Shown: positions 48,071-59,598, counted from the first letter of the stretch. The stretch: 64,000 nucleotides of DNA from Gilliamella sp. wkB171 (GCF_001693755.1 NZ_LYST01000025.1:1-64000), one strand, 5' to 3'. Notes: generated by a model not told the origin, from the letters alone. Made by a program: numbers and translations.

Positions 48071-49537
48071 CTACTTTCGCCCCCTAACATGTTTCATTAA
48101 TCGACGGCGTTTACGTTGTTGAGATGCTGTTAAACTATTTTTTCTGCCTTCAAATGGGTTAGCACCTTCTTTAAACTGAATACGAATAGGTGATCCCATA
48201 ATTTTCAATGAGCGTCTAAAATAATTCATCAAGTAGCGCTTATATGAATCGGGTAACTCTTCAACTTGATTACCATGAATCACAACGATCGGTGGATTAT
48301 ATCCTCCCGCATGAGCATATTTTAATTTAACTCTGCGCCCTTTAACTAAAGGTGGTTGATGATCATCTTGAGCCATCTGCATAATTTTAGTTAATAATGC
48401 TGTGTTAACTCGTCGTGTTGCACAGTCATAGGCTTCTTGAATTGAATCAAACAGGTTGCCAACACCACTGCCATGGAGAGCAGAAATAAAATGAACACGT
48501 GCAAAATCGATAAAATCCAGTCTATCATCTAGCGTAGTTTTTACTTGCTCTTTAATATCTTGCGTTAAGCCATCCCATTTATTCACTGCAATAACAAGTG
48601 AGCGCCCACTATTAATAATAAAGCCAAGTAGTGATAAATCTTGGTCAGATATACCTTCTCTAGCATCAATGACTAAAATAACAACATTGGCATCTTCAAT
48701 AGCTTGCAGTGTTTTAATGACAGAAAATTTTTCAACGGTTTCTGTCACCTTGCCACGCTTACGAACACCAGCAGTATCTATCACAACATATTCGCGATCG
48801 TCGCGTGTCATAGGGATATAAATACTATCACGAGTGGTGCCGGGCATGTCATACACGACAACGCGGTCTTCACCTAGAATTCGATTTGTTAGTGTTGACT
48901 TACCAACATTTGGACGGCCAACAATAGCTACTTTAATTGGCTGATTAATCAATGATTCGGTTTCATCAACTAAATCATCGTATGATTCAGATAAATCATC
49001 TAGTTCATTGTGAACACTAACTTCAGTTGCTTCTTCTGATTCAAATTGAAAAATTGGATCTAAGACAGTTTCGATTAATGAGGTTACGCCACGACCATGA
49101 CTAGCCGCGATAGGGTGAATTTCACCTAATCCTAAACCATAAAAGTCAGAAACAGCAGTATCTACATCAATACCATCAATTTTATTAGCAACCAAAAAAG
49201 TCGCTTTTTGGCGTGAGCGTAAATGTTTAGCAATAGCATGATCAGCAGGCATAACACCCGATCTGGCATCAACCAGAAAAAGCACAATATCGGCTTCTTC
49301 AATTGCTTGTAGGGATTGTTCAGCCATAAAGCTTTCAACCCCTTCTTCTGTGCCATCGATACCGCCGGTATCAATCACGATATATTCATGACCTTTGATC
49401 TCAGCTCGGCCATATTTGCGATCACGAGTTAATCCTGGAAAATCAGCGACTAAGGCGTCTCGAGTCCGAGTTAAGCGATTAAATAAAGTCGACTTTCCAA
49501 CATTCGGACGACCAACTAGTGCTACTACAGGTATCAT
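48071..49537 (-). CDS. der: Ribosome biogenesis GTPase Der (EngA)
   Basis: Essential 50S-assembly GTPase of 488 residues with two tandem G domains and a KH-like C-terminus. Domain 1: [23 protein letters not shown]. Domain 2: [25 protein letters not shown]. The acidic linker between them (residues about 160-200) is typical of the family. The C-terminus is basic ([19 protein letters not shown]) and binds rRNA. It is the second-last gene of the rodZ-ispG-hisS-yfgM-bamB-der-yfgJ run, with a 15-base gap to bamB. Confidence 0.98.
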   Translation of the reverse strand: MIPVVALVGRPNVGKSTLFNRLTRTRDALVADFPGLTRDRKYGRAEIKGHEYIVIDTGGIDGTEEGVESFMAEQSLQAIEEADIVLFLVDARSGVMPADHAIAKHLRSRQKATFLVANKIDGIDVDTAVSDFYGLGLGEIHPIAASHGRGVTSLIETVLDPIFQFESEEATEVSVHNELDDLSESYDDLVDETESLINQPIKVAIVGRPNVGKSTLTNRILGEDRVVVYDMPGTTRDSIYIPMTRDDREYVVIDTAGVRKRGKVTETVEKFSVIKTLQAIEDANVVILVIDAREGISDQDLSLLGFIINSGRSLVIAVNKWDGLTQDIKEQVKTTLDDRLDFIDFARVHFISALHGSGVGNLFDSIQEAYDCATRRVNTALLTKIMQMAQDDHQPPLVKGRRVKLKYAHAGGYNPPIVVIHGNQVEELPDSYKRYLMNYFRRSLKIMGSPIRIQFKEGANPFEGRKNSLTASQQRKRRRLMKHVRGRK

Positions 49538-49552
49538 GTTTATCTAATTACC

Positions 49553-50725
49553 TTAATTTTTTATAAATGCGTAAATATCACCATTTTTTGCTTGGACAAT
49601 TAATTTATTGTCAACAACTAATGGTCGGGAGATTAATCCACTACTACTTACTTGTGTTTTTGCAACAATTTCACCATTGTCTTTATTTAGCCAATACAAA
49701 TAACCCTCAAAATCACCCACTACAATGTAATTTTGATACACAACAGGATCGGTTAATTGACGATGTAAAAGACTGGATTGAGTCCAATCAACAGCCCCAC
49801 CATTTTTAGTGATAGCTTGGATATTGTCATCTTGATCAACAACAAATAGTTGATGAGAATCAACTGCAAAACTGTGCGTTGAGCCAATTTGTTTTTTCCA
49901 TACAACTTGACCATTACTTAAATCTAATGCAGCAACATTACCATTATACCCTACAGCATAAACAAGATTGCCTTCAACAACTGGGGTAGAATCGACATCG
50001 TTCAATTTTGCAATTTCAGTTGAACCCGTTGGCTGCGAAATACGCTGCTGCCAAATAAGTTGTCCATCTTTAATAAAGTAAGCATCAACACGCCCATTAT
50101 CATCACCGACAATTGCTGCACCATGCGCTATAGTTGGTGTTGAATTACCCCTTAAAGATAAAGCAGGAACATCAAAAGACACATCCCATAATTCATCGCC
50201 GGTATTACGATTAAGTCCTTGTAGTACACCGTTAGCAGTATGTATGATTAATTTATCTTCTGAAGATACAGGGCGCGCTAAGACTTCACCTTTCACCGGT
50301 TTTTCCCAGACCACTTTACCACTATTGCGTTCTAAAGCATAAACAACTGCTCGTTCACTTCCTACATATACATAATTATCATCTGCACTTACGCCACCAG
50401 AAAATAAAGCTGTTTTACTGCTAAATAAGGTGCTTTGTGATAAATTGATATCCCAAATCGTATTACCGCTTGATAAATCAAGGGCTTTTACTTGACCGCT
50501 TCGACTCGCTACATAAATAGCATTATCATAATTGATCGGTCCTAATAAAGAGTAAATTTGCGTATTACCAGATGTACTATTTCGCCAAATTTGTTGAATA
50601 GGAAATTGATTGTTGACTGTCGGTGATGGTGAAATTTGAACAACATCTTCCTCACCACCAAATAACGAGCATCCAGCAAGTGAGAACATTAAAACACCGG
50701 TAAAAAAACATTTTGATAACTTCAT
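49553..50725 (-). CDS. bamB: Outer membrane assembly lipoprotein BamB
   Basis: Periplasmic lipoprotein of 390 residues (Escherichia 392) that helps BamA fold outer-membrane beta-barrels. The signal MKLSKCFFTGVLMFSLAGC has lipobox LAGC. The mature protein is an eight-bladed beta-propeller with repeated Gly/Trp motifs (GQVKALDLSSGNTIWDI, VYALERNSGKVVWEKPV, VAALDLSNGQVVWKKQI, LYWLNKDNGEIVAK). It sits between yfgM and der with short spacings, as in enterobacteria, indicating a shared transcript. Confidence 0.97.
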   Translation of the reverse strand: MKLSKCFFTGVLMFSLAGCSLFGGEEDVVQISPSPTVNNQFPIQQIWRNSTSGNTQIYSLLGPINYDNAIYVASRSGQVKALDLSSGNTIWDINLSQSTLFSSKTALFSGGVSADDNYVYVGSERAVVYALERNSGKVVWEKPVKGEVLARPVSSEDKLIIHTANGVLQGLNRNTGDELWDVSFDVPALSLRGNSTPTIAHGAAIVGDDNGRVDAYFIKDGQLIWQQRISQPTGSTEIAKLNDVDSTPVVEGNLVYAVGYNGNVAALDLSNGQVVWKKQIGSTHSFAVDSHQLFVVDQDDNIQAITKNGGAVDWTQSSLLHRQLTDPVVYQNYIVVGDFEGYLYWLNKDNGEIVAKTQVSSSGLISRPLVVDNKLIVQAKNGDIYAFIKN

Positions 50726-50751
50726 TTTAAAGACCCTTATAGCAGGATAAA

Positions 50752-51468
50752 TTAATTTTTATTTTGTTCTGTTGTTGCTTGTTGTGTCTGAGCTTTTTGC
50801 TCAGTTTTAGCTTGTTCTTCTTGTTCAACTTGTTGTTTAGCTTTTAAATATTCAGCTTGATTTAACTTCATTTTGATATTTGTTTCTAACTCTTTAGTTG
50901 TTCCTGAAGTTAAAGCGAGATTATATGCATCAACTGCATCACTGTAACGCTCTAATTTGACAAATATATCACCACGCAGATCGTTAACAATTGGCGCCCA
51001 ACTTTTTTCAGTGATATTGGTCAACGAATTTAAGCTATCTTGATATTGACCTTGTTGATTTTGTAAGCGAGCAATACGAATATAAATAAGCGATTTTATC
51101 GGTTCTGCATCAGTCTTTTTTAGCGAGTCAGTTAACAATTTTTGCGCGCCAGCATAATCTTTTAATACGTCAACATAAAACTTGGCTGCACGTAAATTAG
51201 CAAATACACTATAAACAGTATCATTATCTTTAGCAAAGGCAACTAATTCATTGACAGAATCGGATTTTGTCTCATCTAAATTTTTAATTAATTGCTCATA
51301 TCGATCTGATGATTCTATCGATTGATTCACTTTATAAGATTGCCAGTAACGCCATCCATAAAAGCCTAATAATCCAATTACGATAACTGCTACAATAATT
51401 TTCCATGTCTTAGCAAGAAATTCTTTTATCATCGAAAATTGTTCTTCACTGGTTAATTGATGACTCAC
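50752..51468 (-). CDS. yfgM: YfgM, SecYEG-associated TPR membrane protein
   Basis: Encodes 238 residues. One membrane segment near the N-terminus (WKIIVAVIVIGLLGFYGW) is followed by periplasmic TPR helices (LRAAKFYVDVLKDYAG, IRIARLQNQQGQYQDSL). In Escherichia YfgM works with PpiD at the SecYEG translocon. The last 35 residues are a Gln/Glu/Lys-rich tail (QQVEQEEQAKTEQKAQTQQA) not present in the Escherichia protein (206 residues). The gene lies between hisS and bamB with 18- and 26-base gaps. Confidence 0.94.
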   Translation of the reverse strand: MSHQLTSEEQFSMIKEFLAKTWKIIVAVIVIGLLGFYGWRYWQSYKVNQSIESSDRYEQLIKNLDETKSDSVNELVAFAKDNDTVYSVFANLRAAKFYVDVLKDYAGAQKLLTDSLKKTDAEPIKSLIYIRIARLQNQQGQYQDSLNSLTNITEKSWAPIVNDLRGDIFVKLERYSDAVDAYNLALTSGTTKELETNIKMKLNQAEYLKAKQQVEQEEQAKTEQKAQTQQATTEQNKN

Positions 51469-51486
51469 TTTTTTCTCCTATTTTCC

Positions 51487-52764
51487 TTATTCTATTGATA
51501 AACAAGTTTGAACAATGTTGGCCTTTGCAACTTCAATTTGTTCACCTGTTTTCAAGTTTTTAATCGTGACTGTTTGGTTTGCAATTTCATTTTCGCCAAT
51601 AATGATGGCTATTTTAGCACCTAATTTATCTGCTTTCGCAAATTGTTTCTTAAAATTACTCGATCCATAATTAGTTACAATTCGCTTGTTAGGTAATCCA
51701 TCACGTAATTGTTCTGCAATACATTGTGCCGCTGAAATCGTTTTTTCATCGCCTGATGAAATCATATAGATATCAATCGCGTTTTCTTGCGTAAATGATG
51801 GATTTACCGCCTGAACTAATAATACTAAACGTTCAAGCCCCATCGCAAATCCTACTGCTGGTGTAGGTTGCCCACCGAGTTGGCTAACCAGTCCATCATA
51901 ACGACCGCCACCACAAACAGTCCCTTGCGCACCTAAACTACTTGTTACCCATTCAAAAACAGTACGATTATAGTAATCTAAACCGCGAACTAATCTTTGA
52001 TTAATATTATATTTTATTCCTGCATTATCTAACAATCGACATAAGCCTTCAAAATGCTGCTTAGAATCGTCATCTAAATAATCAAATAATTTTGGCGCTT
52101 GGTTAAGCAACTCTTGTACTACTGGATTTTTTGAATCAAGGACTCTTAGTGGATTAGTATACATTCTACGTAAACAGTCTTCATCCAATTTATCTTTATG
52201 TTGCTCAAGAAAGTCAACTAAAGCTTTTCGATAATTCGCTCTTGCCTCAAGTGAACCGATTGAATTTAATTCTAGCGAAGTATGTTTTTCAATACCTAAG
52301 GCTTTCCAAAAGCGTGCAGTTAACAATATCAGTTCAGCATCAATATTGGGCCCTTCAAGTCCAAAGACTTCAACACCAAATTGATGAAATTGACGATATC
52401 GTCCTTTTTGCGGTTTTTCATAGCGAAAAGCAGGACCTAAATACCAAAGGCGCTGTTCTTGGTTATAAAACAGCCCATGCTCAATACCTGCTCGTACACA
52501 ACCAGCAGTTATTTCTGGACGTAAGGTAATACTTTCATCATTACGATCATTGAAAGTATACATCTCTTTTTCAACAATATCGGTTACTTCACCTACGGCT
52601 CGTTTGAATAGTGCTGTATCTTCAACAATAGGGGTTCTTATTTCATTATAGCCATAGCTATTTAAAACACCTTTGACAATTTTTTCAATCTGTTGCCAAC
52701 TTGCACTATCTGCTGGGAGTAAATCATTCATTCCCCGTATTGATTGGATTTTTTTCTCTGCCAT
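51487..52764 (-). CDS. hisS: Histidine--tRNA ligase
   Basis: Class II aminoacyl-tRNA synthetase of 425 residues. Motif 1 lies in [15 protein letters not shown], motif 2 in [22 protein letters not shown] and motif 3 in GFAMGLERL. The histidine-specific loops are [14 protein letters not shown] and [14 protein letters not shown]. The C-terminal 95 residues form the anticodon-binding domain. It begins 24 bases after ispG in a conserved run. A conserved start [17 protein letters not shown] supports the ATG at 52764. Confidence 0.98.
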   Translation of the reverse strand: MAEKKIQSIRGMNDLLPADSASWQQIEKIVKGVLNSYGYNEIRTPIVEDTALFKRAVGEVTDIVEKEMYTFNDRNDESITLRPEITAGCVRAGIEHGLFYNQEQRLWYLGPAFRYEKPQKGRYRQFHQFGVEVFGLEGPNIDAELILLTARFWKALGIEKHTSLELNSIGSLEARANYRKALVDFLEQHKDKLDEDCLRRMYTNPLRVLDSKNPVVQELLNQAPKLFDYLDDDSKQHFEGLCRLLDNAGIKYNINQRLVRGLDYYNRTVFEWVTSSLGAQGTVCGGGRYDGLVSQLGGQPTPAVGFAMGLERLVLLVQAVNPSFTQENAIDIYMISSGDEKTISAAQCIAEQLRDGLPNKRIVTNYGSSNFKKQFAKADKLGAKIAIIIGENEIANQTVTIKNLKTGEQIEVAKANIVQTCLSIE

Positions 52765-52788
52765 TTGTTTATTCGCTATTAAATAAAA

Positions 52789-53898
52789 TTATAATTCAGT
52801 TGCTACAATTCGGTTTTTCAAAATCGAGGCTTTGGCTCGAATTTTGGATTCTAATTCATCAATCATTTTTTCGTTATCAATTCGACCTATACGCACACCA
52901 TCTTCATAAAAGCCACTTTTATTATGTCCACCAGCAACGCCCATTGTCGACGCGAGTGCCTCACCAGGGCCATTGACAACACATCCAATAATAGAGACAT
53001 CCATTGGCGTAATAATATCTTCTAATCGTTGCTCTAATATATTTACAGTATTAATTACATCAAACTCTTGTCTTGAACAGGTAGGGCATGCAATAAAATT
53101 GATCCCTCTTGCGCGTATACGTAACGATTTTAAAATATCAAATCCGACTTTAACTTCTTCAGTCGGGTCTGCCGCTAACGATACACGAAGCGTATCACCA
53201 ATACCTTCAGACAGAAGTAAACCTAACCCTATTGCCGATTTTACCGCACCACTACGCACGCCCCCCGCTTCAGTAATACCTAAATGTAAGGGTTGCTTAA
53301 TTTGCTTCGCTAATAATCGATAAGCATCTACCGCAGTAAAAACGTCCGATGCTTTGACGCTTACTTTAAATTGTTCAAAACCAAGCCGGTCGAGTATATC
53401 CACATGCCGCATCGCCGATTCAACAATTGCTTGAGGTGTCGGTTCGCCATATTTTTCTTGAATATCTTTTTCTAAAGAACCCGAGTTAACGCCAATTCTT
53501 ATCGGAATATTTTTATCTTTTGCACAATCAACAACTGAGCGAATTCGGGTTTCATTACCAATATTACCTGGATTAATTCTTAAACAATCCACACCATATT
53601 CAGCAACTTTTAAAGCAATACGATAGTCAAAATGAATATCAGCTATGAGTGGAACTTTAGCTTGTTGTTTAATATATTTAAACGCTTCAGCTGCATCCAT
53701 AGTTGGAACTGATACTCGCACAATATCAACACCTACGCGTTCAAGTGCTTGTATTTGAGCAACTGTTTTGGCAACATCAGTTGTACGAGTATTGGTCATC
53801 GATTGAACTGCTATAGGCGCACCACCACCTATAGGTACGTTGCCAACATAAATCCTTGTAGATTCTCGTCTAATAATCGGTGAATCTTGATGACTCAT
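52789..53898 (-). CDS. ispG: 4-hydroxy-3-methylbut-2-enyl diphosphate synthase IspG
   Basis: [4Fe-4S] enzyme of the methylerythritol phosphate isoprenoid pathway, 369 residues. The N-terminal TIM barrel has [16 protein letters not shown] and the phosphate-binding [11 protein letters not shown]. The C-terminal cluster-binding domain has [10 protein letters not shown] and [10 protein letters not shown], supplying the three cysteines, with Glu in the latter as fourth ligand. Located between rodZ and hisS, as in enterobacteria. No other isoprenoid gene is in the window. Confidence 0.98.
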   Translation of the reverse strand: MSHQDSPIIRRESTRIYVGNVPIGGGAPIAVQSMTNTRTTDVAKTVAQIQALERVGVDIVRVSVPTMDAAEAFKYIKQQAKVPLIADIHFDYRIALKVAEYGVDCLRINPGNIGNETRIRSVVDCAKDKNIPIRIGVNSGSLEKDIQEKYGEPTPQAIVESAMRHVDILDRLGFEQFKVSVKASDVFTAVDAYRLLAKQIKQPLHLGITEAGGVRSGAVKSAIGLGLLLSEGIGDTLRVSLAADPTEEVKVGFDILKSLRIRARGINFIACPTCSRQEFDVINTVNILEQRLEDIITPMDVSIIGCVVNGPGEALASTMGVAGGHNKSGFYEDGVRIGRIDNEKMIDELESKIRAKASILKNRIVATEL

Positions 53899-53984
53899 AA
53901 CCTGCCTAATTATATTACAAAATAACTAGCCAGTAATCTTAACAAGATTTAAAGCAAAAGTCTGTATGAGAATAACAAAATTTG

Positions 53985-54419
53985 CTAACTATTAACATGG
54001 TTAGACGTCGAGGGAGAAATATAATGGCTAACTTCAACAAAATTACTTTTATTTGCTTTATTAACACAATATAGAGTGATACCTAATGCACATAAAATGA
54101 CAAAAATAATCATAAACCAGATTCCTTTTCCGCGTTTACGCTTATAATTACATTGATAATTACTCTTTTGTTGGGAAGGATATTGCTCAGATAGCTGATC
54201 AATATAAGGTTGATACTCTTGAGCGGATAAACCAACAAGCTCAGCATAAGAACGAATATACCCTTTAACAAATACGAGGGGCGTTGTAATTATTTGTCCG
54301 GTTTCAATATCTTCAATAATCGTTTTGCGGACATGAATTTTATTGGCGATATCATCTTGAGTTAACCCCATTTTTTCCCTTAAATCTGAAAGTTTTTCTC
54401 CTAATGATATAGTATCCAT
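53985..54419 (-). CDS. rodZ: Short RodZ-like cytoskeletal protein
   Basis: Encodes 144 residues where enterobacterial RodZ has about 337. Present are the cytoplasmic helix-turn-helix (LGEKLSDLREKMGLTQDDIA, IETGQIITTPLVFVKGYIRSYAEL), a basic juxtamembrane stretch (YKRKRGKGIW) and one membrane segment (FMIIFVILCALGITLYC). The large periplasmic beta domain is absent: a stop comes 27 residues after the membrane segment, and only 86 bases separate it from ispG. RodZ links MreB filaments to the cell-wall elongation machinery; the HTH half that contacts MreB is intact. The upstream position relative to ispG fits rodZ synteny. Confidence 0.85.
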   Translation of the reverse strand: MDTISLGEKLSDLREKMGLTQDDIANKIHVRKTIIEDIETGQIITTPLVFVKGYIRSYAELVGLSAQEYQPYIDQLSEQYPSQQKSNYQCNYKRKRGKGIWFMIIFVILCALGITLYCVNKANKSNFVEVSHYISPSTSNHVNS

Positions 54420-54477
54420 TATCCCCTCATTTATTTTGTTAAACGCAATTTAGTTTTATTTTCACATATTTTAATAA

Positions 54478-55344
54478 TTAATCAATTTTTTTTGCACGAA
54501 ACCAATGAGTTGGTTTTTCAATTTCATTTTGTGCTGCAACCAATTGTAATTCATATTCACGCTGTTTTAAAGTTTCAAGCATCACCGCATATACCGCAGC
54601 AGTAGTATGCTCTAATGCTTCAACAAGCGATTTTCCAAGTAATATATTCGCCAAAAATAATCCACTAGTCATATCACCGACACCAACCGGTTGTTTGACA
54701 CCAAAATCAACTAATGGACGGCTTATGTGCCAAGCTTCATGTTGTGTAACTAGTAACATTTCAAAATTATCTTTGTTATATCCTGCTCGACTTAAATGTT
54801 TGACTAAAATAACTTTAGGACCTTTATTACAAATTTTTCGGCAAGCAATAACTGCTTCATCAACATTATTAATGTGTTGTTTATTATTCAGCTCTTCTAA
54901 TTCGAGAATGTTAGGCGCCATCATGTCAGCAACAGGTAAAGCGGTATTACATAAAAACTCAGCAACACCGGGCGCAACAATACAACCTTTTTCAGGATGT
55001 CCCATCACAGGATCGCAAAAGTAAATCGCATTTGGATTAACCGTTTTGACCTTTTTAACAATCTCAATAATTGCATTGCCTTGTTCTGGCGAACCCATAT
55101 ATCCACTTAAAACTGCATCACACCGCTTTAATTCATGGATTTGATTAATTCCATCAACAATCTCAGTTAAGTGCGATGCTGGCATTACCGCTCCAGTCCA
55201 TTGTTGATATTGTGTATGATTAGAAAATTGTACTGTATTTAAAGGCCATACATTTACACCAATACGACGCATAGGAAATACAGCCGCACTATTACCAGCA
55301 TGACCAAATACCACATGTGACTGGATCGATAAAATATTTTTCAC
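54478..55344 (-). CDS. pdxY: Pyridoxal kinase PdxY
   Basis: Ribokinase-family salvage kinase of 288 residues that converts pyridoxal to pyridoxal 5'-phosphate. Conserved blocks are [51 protein letters not shown], and the active-site stretch [18 protein letters not shown] with the anion-hole Gly-Val-Gly-Asp. It begins 4 bases after tyrS, the same pairing as in enterobacteria. The window's several PLP enzymes would use its product. Confidence 0.97.
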   Translation of the reverse strand: MKNILSIQSHVVFGHAGNSAAVFPMRRIGVNVWPLNTVQFSNHTQYQQWTGAVMPASHLTEIVDGINQIHELKRCDAVLSGYMGSPEQGNAIIEIVKKVKTVNPNAIYFCDPVMGHPEKGCIVAPGVAEFLCNTALPVADMMAPNILELEELNNKQHINNVDEAVIACRKICNKGPKVILVKHLSRAGYNKDNFEMLLVTQHEAWHISRPLVDFGVKQPVGVGDMTSGLFLANILLGKSLVEALEHTTAAVYAVMLETLKQREYELQLVAAQNEIEKPTHWFRAKKID

Positions 55345-55348
55345 TCGA

Positions 55349-56620
55349 TTATCCCCAAATTAACAAACAGTAATATTTTTTACCACGACGCAGTAAAGTA
55401 TAACGATTAAACAGTTTATCGCTATCAGTAAAACGGTAATCAATTGTTGAGTTACGTTCTCCATTCACCGAAATGGCATTTGATTCTATCATAGTTCTTG
55501 CCTGACCTCGGGAAGGTGCAAACTGTGCATTAACGATTGCTTGTTGTAAATCAGCATCACTTTCAATTGATAGTGTTGGCATACCATCTTGCGCTAACTG
55601 TTCAAAATCAGCTTGCGATAAATCACTTAATTTTCCTGAGAAGAGACTTTCGGTAATACGTTTTGCGGCAATAAGACCCTCTTCACCATGCACTAAACGA
55701 GTCACTTCCTCTGCCAATACATATTGAGCCCTTGGTGCAACGCCACTATTTTTATCTTCTTCTTCCAGTGCATCAATTTCACTTAATGGCATGAAAGTGA
55801 AGAATTTTAAGAAGCGATATACATCAGCATCAGCCGTATTAATCCAAAATTGATAGAATTTATATGGACTAGTCTTTTTCGGATCAAGCCAAACAGCACC
55901 GCTTTCTGTTTTACCAAATTTAGTTCCGTCAGATTTTGTAATTAAAGGAACGGTTAAACCGTAAACTTGTTTTTGATGTAATCGGCGGGTTAAATCAATA
56001 CCTGCGGTAATATTTCCCCATTGATCTGAACCACCAATTTGTAATACGACACTGTGAGATTTATTTAAGCACGCAAAATCATAAGATTGTAATAGACTAT
56101 AAGAAAATTCAGTAAATGAAATGCCTTGCTCGTCGCGGTCAATACGTTGCTTCACTGATTCTTTATTAATCATAGCATTGACTGAAAAATACTTACCAAC
56201 ATCACGTAAAAAAGTGAGCACATTCATACCACTAAACCAATCATAGTTGTTGGCAACAATGGCGGCATTTTCACCACAATTAAAATCTAAAAATGGTGAC
56301 ACTTGTTGTTTAATTTTTTCACTCCATTCAACAACTGTTTCTTCTGTATTGAGTTTACGTTCAACTGCTTTAAAACTCGGATCACCAATTAAACCCGTTG
56401 CGCCACCGACCAAAGCTATCGGTTTATGGCCAGCTAATTGAAAGCGTTTTAAACAAAGTAAAGGGACTAAATGACCAAGATGCAAACTATCGGCAGTAGG
56501 ATCAAAACCACAATAAAGCGCAATGGGATGTTGTTCTATGAGTTCTATCAGTGCTTTTTCATCAGTAAGCTGAGCAATCAGTCCACGCTCTTGCAGTTGT
56601 TTGATCACATTTTTTGTCAT
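55349..56620 (-). CDS. tyrS: Tyrosine--tRNA ligase
   Basis: Class I aminoacyl-tRNA synthetase of 423 residues. The HIGH-type motif is in [16 protein letters not shown] near residue 40, tyrosine-specific [14 protein letters not shown] lies near 195, and the KMSKS equivalent is [10 protein letters not shown]-terminal S4 RNA-binding domain runs from about residue 350 ([18 protein letters not shown]) to [13 protein letters not shown]. It is the first gene of a tyrS-pdxY pair, starting 53 bases after putP on the same strand. Confidence 0.98.
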   Translation of the reverse strand: MTKNVIKQLQERGLIAQLTDEKALIELIEQHPIALYCGFDPTADSLHLGHLVPLLCLKRFQLAGHKPIALVGGATGLIGDPSFKAVERKLNTEETVVEWSEKIKQQVSPFLDFNCGENAAIVANNYDWFSGMNVLTFLRDVGKYFSVNAMINKESVKQRIDRDEQGISFTEFSYSLLQSYDFACLNKSHSVVLQIGGSDQWGNITAGIDLTRRLHQKQVYGLTVPLITKSDGTKFGKTESGAVWLDPKKTSPYKFYQFWINTADADVYRFLKFFTFMPLSEIDALEEEDKNSGVAPRAQYVLAEEVTRLVHGEEGLIAAKRITESLFSGKLSDLSQADFEQLAQDGMPTLSIESDADLQQAIVNAQFAPSRGQARTMIESNAISVNGERNSTIDYRFTDSDKLFNRYTLLRRGKKYYCLLIWG

Positions 56621-56673
56621 GATATTTACCTATTATATTTTGTTACGTTTAGAGTTTACTTTAAATAAAAATT

Positions 56674-58161
56674 TTATTCCGCTTTATTATGAAAACGTTT
56701 ATACGCCTTTTTAAAATGATCTGCCACAATTTCGTTAGGTCTGTTATCGCATAAACTAACAACCACAATGGCAATAGATGCAAATAAAAATCCAGGAATA
56801 AGTGAATAAAGGTTAAACCAATTAAAATTGATCCACAGCAACACGGTTATTGCACCAATCACCATTCCCGCTAATGCACCATTACGTGTCATTCTTGACC
56901 AAAATACAGAAAAAACAATAATTGGTCCAAAAGCTGCACCAAATCCTGCCCAAGCATGACTAACTAAATCAAGTACACTGTTATTAGGATTGATAGCTAA
57001 TAAAATAGCGATAACCGAAACCAATAGCACCATAATACGCCCTACCCAAACAAGTTCGCGCTGTTTAGCGTTTGGTCTTAAAAAAGCACGGTAAAAGTCT
57101 TCAGTTAAGGCACTTGAGCAAACAAGTAGCTGACAACTTAACGTGCTCATTACTGCGGCTAAAATTGCAGCAAGTAAAATACCAGCAATCCAAGGATTAA
57201 ACAGTAATTTTGATAGCTCAATAAAAATACGTTCATGCTTACCATTATTAATTAAGTAAGCTAAATCTGGATTATTAGCAAAATAAGCGATTCCAAAAAA
57301 ACCAACCGTAATGGCACCAACTAAACATAAAATCATCCATGTCATACTAATTCGACGAGCATTTTTCATTACCTCGTGTGAATCAGCAGCCATAAACCTT
57401 GCTAAAATATGTGGTTGACCAAAATAACCTAATCCCCATCCTAATAAAGAGATAATAGAGATAAAGTCCATATGGGCAAAGATATTTATATAATCGGGAT
57501 TAAGTGATTCAATATGGACAATAGCATCATTAAAACCACCTGCATTAGCTATAACCATAATTGGGGTTAAAATCAGGGCGAACATCATTAAACTAGCTTG
57601 AATCGTATCAGTCCAGCTCACCGCTAAAAAACCACCAATAAAAGTATAGGCAATAGTCGCGCCAGCACCAGCTAACATTGCCCAACCATAGCTCATACCA
57701 AATGTACTTTCGAATAATTTTGCGCCAGCAACGACACCTGAAGCACAATAAATAGTAAAAAAGATTAGAATAATTACTGCCGAAATAATACGCAGTAAAG
57801 AGCTCTTATCATCAAATCGTCGGGCAAAATAGTCCGGTAATGTCAAAGAATTATGGTTAATTTCGGTAAAAACTCGTAACCTGCCAGCAATTAGTAACCA
57901 ATTTAGATAAGCACCGATTATCAAACCAATAGCAATCCAACTCTGAGAAATACCGAATAAAAAAACGGCACCGGGAAGCCCCATTAACAACCAGCCACTC
58001 ATATCAGAAGCACCGGCTGAAAGTGCTGTCACAACACTACCGATACGACGCCCACCGAGAATATAATCACCAAAGTTTTGCGTTGCACGAAACGCAAAAA
58101 AACCGATCGCAATCATCCCTAAAATGTACACACTAAAGGTGACAATCATTGGTAACGACAT
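56674..58161 (-). CDS. putP: Sodium/proline symporter
   Basis: Inner-membrane transporter of 495 residues with about 13 membrane segments, of the SSS family. Hallmarks are GDYILGGRRIGSVVTALSAG and ASDMSGWLLMGLPGA near residues 30-65 (sodium and proline site), WGLGYFGQPHILARFMA near 245, and the second sodium-site helix with ILAAVMSTLSCQLLVCSSAL near 330. No putA is present nearby. It is transcribed divergently from nth. Confidence 0.95.
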   Translation of the reverse strand: MSLPMIVTFSVYILGMIAIGFFAFRATQNFGDYILGGRRIGSVVTALSAGASDMSGWLLMGLPGAVFLFGISQSWIAIGLIIGAYLNWLLIAGRLRVFTEINHNSLTLPDYFARRFDDKSSLLRIISAVIILIFFTIYCASGVVAGAKLFESTFGMSYGWAMLAGAGATIAYTFIGGFLAVSWTDTIQASLMMFALILTPIMVIANAGGFNDAIVHIESLNPDYINIFAHMDFISIISLLGWGLGYFGQPHILARFMAADSHEVMKNARRISMTWMILCLVGAITVGFFGIAYFANNPDLAYLINNGKHERIFIELSKLLFNPWIAGILLAAILAAVMSTLSCQLLVCSSALTEDFYRAFLRPNAKQRELVWVGRIMVLLVSVIAILLAINPNNSVLDLVSHAWAGFGAAFGPIIVFSVFWSRMTRNGALAGMVIGAITVLLWINFNWFNLYSLIPGFLFASIAIVVVSLCDNRPNEIVADHFKKAYKRFHNKAE

Positions 58162-58422
58162 TTTTATAAAAAACCTTGTATTATGAAATTGAAATAGTGG
58201 GGTAGCTTATCATAAAAAGACGATGCTAAAAAGCAGGCTATTTAGGTATTTGAATCAACAAAAGATCAATAGCAAACCGTTATAAACATTATAATATTGG
58301 CTAATAGTCATATAGTATTGCTTATATTTATTTTAAATAACGCAATTTAACTTACCGATAAAGTCCAAATAAAGTATATAATGTTAGCCCAATAAACCAC
58401 TATTTTTGATTATAATTAGTTT

Positions 58423-59061
58423 GTGAAACAATCAACTCGAATTCAGATTCTAGAAAGACTGAAAGAACATATTAAAGATCCCACAACAGAACTAGTATAT
58501 CAAACACCCTTTGAATTACTTATTGCTGTTGTATTATCTGCTCAAGCAACTGACGTTAGTGTTAATAAAGCAACTAAACCGCTATTTGCTGTTGCTAACA
58601 CAGCCGAGCAAATATTAGCACTGGGTGTTGATAAGTTGAAAAGTTATATCCGCACCATCGGTTTATATAATAGTAAAGCCGAAAATATTATTAAAACTTG
58701 CCAGATATTAGTCAATAAATACCAAGGTCAAGTGCCAGAAAATTTTGATTCATTAATTGAACTGCCTGGGGTTGGTAGGAAAACCGCTAATGTAGTACTT
58801 AACACAGCTTTTGGTTGGCCTACAATTGCAGTTGATACCCATATTTTTCGGGTATGTAACCGGACTGGTTTTGCCCCTGGCAAAAATGTAGAGCAAGTCG
58901 AGGAAAAATTGCTAAAAGTTGTACCTAAAGCGTACAAACTAAACTGCCATCACTGGCTAATTTTACATGGTCGATATACTTGTATTGCTAGAAAACCAAG
59001 ATGTGGGTCTTGTGTTATTGAAGATTTATGTGAATTTAAAGAAAAAATCTACCCTGAGTGA
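58423..59061 (+). CDS. nth: Endonuclease III
   Basis: Base-excision-repair DNA glycosylase/AP lyase of 212 residues from a GTG at 58423 (Escherichia 211). The helix-hairpin-helix LPGVGRKTANVVLNTAFG contains the catalytic Lys near residue 120, and the catalytic Asp is in AVDTHIFRVCNRTGFAPG. Four cysteines in the C-terminus (C-x6-C-x2-C-x5-C around RKPRCGSCVIEDLC) bind the [4Fe-4S] cluster. No strong Shine-Dalgarno is seen. smrB follows 6 bases later. Confidence 0.97.
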   Translation: MKQSTRIQILERLKEHIKDPTTELVYQTPFELLIAVVLSAQATDVSVNKATKPLFAVANTAEQILALGVDKLKSYIRTIGLYNSKAENIIKTCQILVNKYQGQVPENFDSLIELPGVGRKTANVVLNTAFGWPTIAVDTHIFRVCNRTGFAPGKNVEQVEEKLLKVVPKAYKLNCHHWLILHGRYTCIARKPRCGSCVIEDLCEFKEKIYPE

Positions 59062-59067
59062 TAATCA

Positions 59068-59598
59068 ATGACAAATAAATATACATTGGATGACGAAGAT
59101 ATAAACTTATTTAAAAGTAGTATTGGTCATACTAAAAAATTAAAACAAGATACTGTCATTCATCAACCGCAAAAACGGTCACAAAAAATAATGGAAACAC
59201 AAAAACTTCAGCATGAAAAAGGTCATGCTGAGTTCTATTTTTCTGACACCTATCAACCACTATTACAAGATGACCCAATTCGTTATATACGAGAAAATGC
59301 CGATCCTTTTGAACTCAAGAAATTACGACGAGGTTTTTACGATCCCGAATTTTTTTTAGATTTACATGGTTTAACCCAACAAGAGGCAAAAAAGGAAATA
59401 GCAGCCCTTATCGCAGCTTGCTTAAAAGAAGGTGCACACTGTGCTTGTATTATGTATGGTCATGGTAAGAATATTTTAAAAAAACAAACGCCAATGTGGT
59501 TAGCTCAGCATCCACATATAATCTGTTTTCATCAAGCCCCCAAAGAATTTGGCGGCAGTGCAGCATTATTGATTTTATTTGATATAATTAATCAATAG
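59068..59598 (+). CDS. smrB: Ribosome rescue endonuclease SmrB
   Basis: Encodes 176 residues (Escherichia SmrB 183). The N-terminus (LDDEDINLFKSSIGHTKKL) and the segment FDPFELKKLRRGFYDPEFFLDLHGLT lead into the Smr domain. That domain carries the DLHG motif near residue 101 and the CIMYGHGKNILKKQTP (GxGxH-type) loop, ending HQAPKEFGGSAALLIL. SmrB cleaves mRNA at collided ribosomes. Six bases separate it from nth, suggesting co-transcription. Confidence 0.95.
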   Translation: MTNKYTLDDEDINLFKSSIGHTKKLKQDTVIHQPQKRSQKIMETQKLQHEKGHAEFYFSDTYQPLLQDDPIRYIRENADPFELKKLRRGFYDPEFFLDLHGLTQQEAKKEIAALIAACLKEGAHCACIMYGHGKNILKKQTPMWLAQHPHIICFHQAPKEFGGSAALLILFDIINQ

